Below are positions 41,370-43,820 of a stretch of DNA of 43,820 nt, in pieces. Position 1 is the stretch's first letter. Every line of letters starts with the position of its first letter. The position numbers and the translations under genes are program-made. Source of the DNA: Flammeovirgaceae bacterium (lineage in GTDB: Bacteria; Bacteroidota; Bacteroidia; Cytophagales; Cyclobacteriaceae); NCBI GenBank assembly GCA_024638265.1, contig JAHEKQ010000020.1:1-43820 (forward strand), given 5' to 3'. The notes under the pieces are model-generated. The model saw only the letters and a list, made by a program, of their open reading frames with translations. It searched no databases and was not told the DNA's origin.

Positions 41370-42737
41370 ATGGTTTCTCTCAAGAACCTAATGCTCTATG
41401 CCCCGGTCCTGGCTGCCATAACTATGACTGCCGTGGCCCTCTGGTTGCTCAGGGCGGGTAAAGGAAGAGAATCCAGTCGGGCCTTCTCATTGGTTCTTAT
41501 CGCAAGGGCGGGCTCACTGATGGGTTTGACCCTGTTTTCCGTCACAGAATCTCTGGTGTGGATTCGAGTTGGAAGTGCTTTCTATATAGGATTCGCAATG
41601 ATCACAGCTGTTGCTGTAATTTACTTTGTTCTGGTGTATCCCAAGCGATGGTCGGGCTTGCCGCGCCAATCATTTATTCAGGTAGGGATTCTGTTGTTGA
41701 CCATTATCCTGGCTGTGGCAGTTTGGATCCGACCCGACCTGGCAAATCCAACAGGATCACCTGATGGAACAGGTGTTGTCGATGTAGTTATCTGGGCCTT
41801 TTCTTCGCCTACTTCTCCCATCGGGTTTGGTCCCACCTTGCTGGATTTTGTTATGGCCGGATCGGCATTTTTTCTCGTCAGAGATTACCTGATGGCTGAA
41901 CCGGGACGCGGGCGGGATACCCTTCGACTGGTAGCCCTGGGGTTCTTTGCACCCGCATCCTGCAGTTGTATGGTTGCCGGCCTTCTTCTTAAAACACAGG
42001 CTGGAATTCCCCCCCCAACCAACCCGAGTTTGTTTAATATGATTGAAATGGGCCTGTTTGGTGGATGGGCACTTCTGCTTCTGGTCATTTTAGTTTATCT
42101 GGTCGTTAGTCGGCGCACACGCGTATCCGGCCAGCGGGGTGCACGAATCTTCTTAGCGGTTGTATTAATCGCAACAGCAGTAGGTATGAGTACCGCCCTG
42201 GTATCTGACCTTGAGAACAGAATAATATCAATCAATGCAATGCTTGCATTCTGGTCTACCCTGGGCGCCGCCCTTGTAGCCCATGGTGTAATGCGACTCA
42301 ACCTGTTTGACATCGATGTCAGGTTCAAAGTCACCATGAGGCGAAGTACAGTGGCAGCGATATTCGTAGCATTTTATTTCTTGGTAAGCGAGATCAGTGC
42401 AACATGGTTCGGTAATGTCGTCGGGTCGGATTACTGGGGAATTGCGGGTGCAGCAGTATTGTTATTAGCTCTCCATCCAATACAGTCGATGGCAAAACGG
42501 CTTGCCAACCGCCTGATGCCATCAGCTCAGCCGCTTAGAGATCTTGACCAATCCAAACAACTCGAGTTCTACCGACAGCAGGTAGACCTGATGTGGATGG
42601 ATGGTAATTTATCCCTCACAGACCGGAAGGTCCTGGCAAACCTGAGGAGTCATCTGGGTCTCGACCCTGAAACAGCAGAGGCGGTAGAACTTGAAGTTAT
42701 TGCTAATCGCTCTGAACATGGCACCGATACCAGGTAA
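41370..42737 (+). CDS. Polytopic membrane protein with a short cytoplasmic C-terminal domain, function unknown
   Basis: A 455-residue protein with about eleven hydrophobic helices over residues 8-375, resembling the membrane-sensor halves of 7TM-type histidine kinases (NLFDIDVRFKVTMRR near 310 is a recurring motif of such sensors). The last 70 residues form a small helical domain (DLMWMDGNLSLTDRKVLANLRSHLGL) rather than a kinase. Its composition looks richer in G and C, with more Gly, Ala and Val, than its neighbours, and similar sensors are common in archaea, so transfer is possible. Start ATG 41370. The 260 bases before it hold nothing else that I recognise. Confidence 0.7.
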   Translation: MVSLKNLMLYAPVLAAITMTAVALWLLRAGKGRESSRAFSLVLIARAGSLMGLTLFSVTESLVWIRVGSAFYIGFAMITAVAVIYFVLVYPKRWSGLPRQSFIQVGILLLTIILAVAVWIRPDLANPTGSPDGTGVVDVVIWAFSSPTSPIGFGPTLLDFVMAGSAFFLVRDYLMAEPGRGRDTLRLVALGFFAPASCSCMVAGLLLKTQAGIPPPTNPSLFNMIEMGLFGGWALLLLVILVYLVVSRRTRVSGQRGARIFLAVVLIATAVGMSTALVSDLENRIISINAMLAFWSTLGAALVAHGVMRLNLFDIDVRFKVTMRRSTVAAIFVAFYFLVSEISATWFGNVVGSDYWGIAGAAVLLLALHPIQSMAKRLANRLMPSAQPLRDLDQSKQLEFYRQQVDLMWMDGNLSLTDRKVLANLRSHLGLDPETAEAVELEVIANRSEHGTDTR

Positions 42738-42805
42738 AAATTTACCTCTTACGTCTCAATGTATTTCTACTATAATTGCCGCACATATTCTTTTTAAATT
42801 GTAAC

Positions 42806-43820
42806 ATGAAGTTGATCCATAAACAGTTAATCCTTATCGTTCTGGTTATTGCCGGGTGTCAGACTCCACCACCTGATAGCCCTTTTGAAGTAAGTTCCTC
42901 TTACGACGACCTGGTCACCCTCTTCCACGAATGGAGGGATTTTGAAAACCCTCCCCTATTGGACGGTACCCCCGATTACACCGCTGCCACCTTTGAAAAG
43001 CGCTGGCCTGAATTCAGGCAACTACAGGAAAAACTGCTAGCCTTTGATACGACCGGGTGGACAGTAGAAAATCAGATAGATTGGCGGATTGTGTGGGCGG
43101 AGATGAATGGGTATGATTTCAACCACCGCATCCTGAAACCCTGGCAGAGAGATCCCGCTTTTTACAAGTCGGTATGGACCGCCCGAAGCGATGTCCCCGC
43201 ACACGAGGGACCCACACATCATTCCACCACAGAACTCTGGACCTATGAATACCCGCTGAGTTCCGAAGAAATGAGCCGGTTGATCACTGATTTGAAGGTC
43301 ATCCCTCCCCTGAATGAACAGGCCAAACAAAACCTCACCGGGAATGCCCGGGACCTTTGGAGAGCGGGGATCCGTCCCATCTCGATCCAAAGTGCAGTGT
43401 TGAGAGACTTCCTCAATCATCCCGGTATAAACGGGGATGCTGAAATAACACAAGCCATCAATGATGCCATTGCCTCCACCGACGACCTGGTGGAATGGCT
43501 GGAAGCTGAATTGCCCTCCAAAACCGGGCCCTCGGGCATTGGTAGAGAAAACTACACCTGGTATATGCAAAATGTACACCTGGTGCCATTGACCTGGGAA
43601 GATGAAGTGATGATCCTAAAGCGCGAACTTGCCCGCGCATGGTCCGGCCTGAAACTGGAAGAGCACAACAACAGGAATTTGCCCGAACTGGAACCTGCAA
43701 ATACCCCCGAGGAATTCGAAGCCATGGCGGAACGGGCTGCTAAAAGTCTTCTTAATTTCCTGGAAAAGGAAGAAATCGTTACCGTCAAGGAGTACTTTGA
43801 ACCGGCCCTGAGAGCGCATA
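42806..43820 (+). CDS. DUF885-like lipoprotein, 3' end outside window
   Basis: The frame runs from ATG 42806 to the right edge, 338 codons in view. The N-terminus is a lipoprotein signal (LVIAGC, Cys18) and the following residues resemble the DUF885 family: SYDDLVTLFHEWRDF, then FEKRWPEFRQL, and GIGRENYTWYMQNVHLVPLTWEDE around 245-268. DUF885 proteins are predicted zinc hydrolases, but the HExxH-like region would lie beyond the window, so activity cannot be judged. It follows the membrane-protein gene by 68 bases. Confidence 0.75.
   Translation, partial: MKLIHKQLILIVLVIAGCQTPPPDSPFEVSSSYDDLVTLFHEWRDFENPPLLDGTPDYTAATFEKRWPEFRQLQEKLLAFDTTGWTVENQIDWRIVWAEMNGYDFNHRILKPWQRDPAFYKSVWTARSDVPAHEGPTHHSTTELWTYEYPLSSEEMSRLITDLKVIPPLNEQAKQNLTGNARDLWRAGIRPISIQSAVLRDFLNHPGINGDAEITQAINDAIASTDDLVEWLEAELPSKTGPSGIGRENYTWYMQNVHLVPLTWEDEVMILKRELARAWSGLKLEEHNNRNLPELEPANTPEEFEAMAERAAKSLLNFLEKEEIVTVKEYFEPALRAH

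Overview
The window reads as a chromosomal segment from a member of the Bacteroidota. Evidence: SusC/RagA-style TonB-dependent receptor architecture, TAnnTTTG-type promoter elements, HYC_CC_PP and FISUMP proteins, a DUF427 protein, many lipoproteins and envelope proteins, and a clade II (Sec/lipoprotein-type) nosZ cluster. The assignment below phylum is not made. No complete insertion sequence, integrase, CRISPR array or rRNA was seen. One tRNA (Asn, GTT) is present.

Layout. 1-1523 (-): epsC and a cysM-like gene cut by the left edge (cysteine synthesis). 1560-4114 (+): a tightly overlapping CPBP protease / extended SDR / classical SDR operon. 4119-10949 (-): a nitrous oxide reductase operon read in the order cytochrome c, fasciclin lipoprotein, nosZ, small membrane protein, nosL, nosD, nosF, nosY; a divergent Rrf2/NsrR-like regulator with three cysteines (11040-11471) is its likely controller. 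11539-14885: DUF427 protein, then a TonB receptor with an N-terminal CxxC metal-binding domain, paired with a HYC_CC_PP protein (metal uptake, probably copper, which would fit NosZ and the multicopper oxidase). 14938-17869: ASCH/winged-helix protein, M20 amidohydrolase, PrsW-like protease.

18097-24232 (-) is the most unusual region. An ECF sigma factor (22550-23074) is translationally coupled to a single-pass membrane protein that looks like its anti-sigma factor, but whose exported part is 36 tandem copies of a nine-residue unit, roughly [S/N/A]-P-x-F-x-[E/D]-L-[M/A]-K. A paralogue with 30 copies lies just upstream of the sigma gene. Downstream is a 1005-residue surface protein joining a HExxH peptidase, a propeller and a beta-barrel, and then PrsW. 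I propose an envelope-sensing sigma system with a periplasmic nonapeptide solenoid; this is the main candidate for an undescribed system.

24604-33300: calcium P-type ATPase, universal stress protein, small conserved protein, then a DUF4956 / HlyD-like / TolC-like trio that may be an unrecognised tripartite envelope machine, a FISUMP lipoprotein-like protein and a FloA flotillin. 33530-38488 (-): NAD-linked Hox-type [NiFe] hydrogenase with hoxF, a fused hoxU-hoxY, hoxH and a maturation protease, behind a CRP/FNR-like palindrome. 38873-40828: a multicopper oxidase made from two tandem two-domain units in which only the middle pair of domains keeps copper ligands. 41370-43820: a polytopic membrane protein and a partial DUF885-like lipoprotein.

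A second window-wide feature is a set of spacers built from degenerate tandem 7-mers and 8-mers (for example 27313-27468, 32205-32344, 33464-33547). Several genes end inside them, and near-identical 30-33 bp pieces recur at distant spacers.
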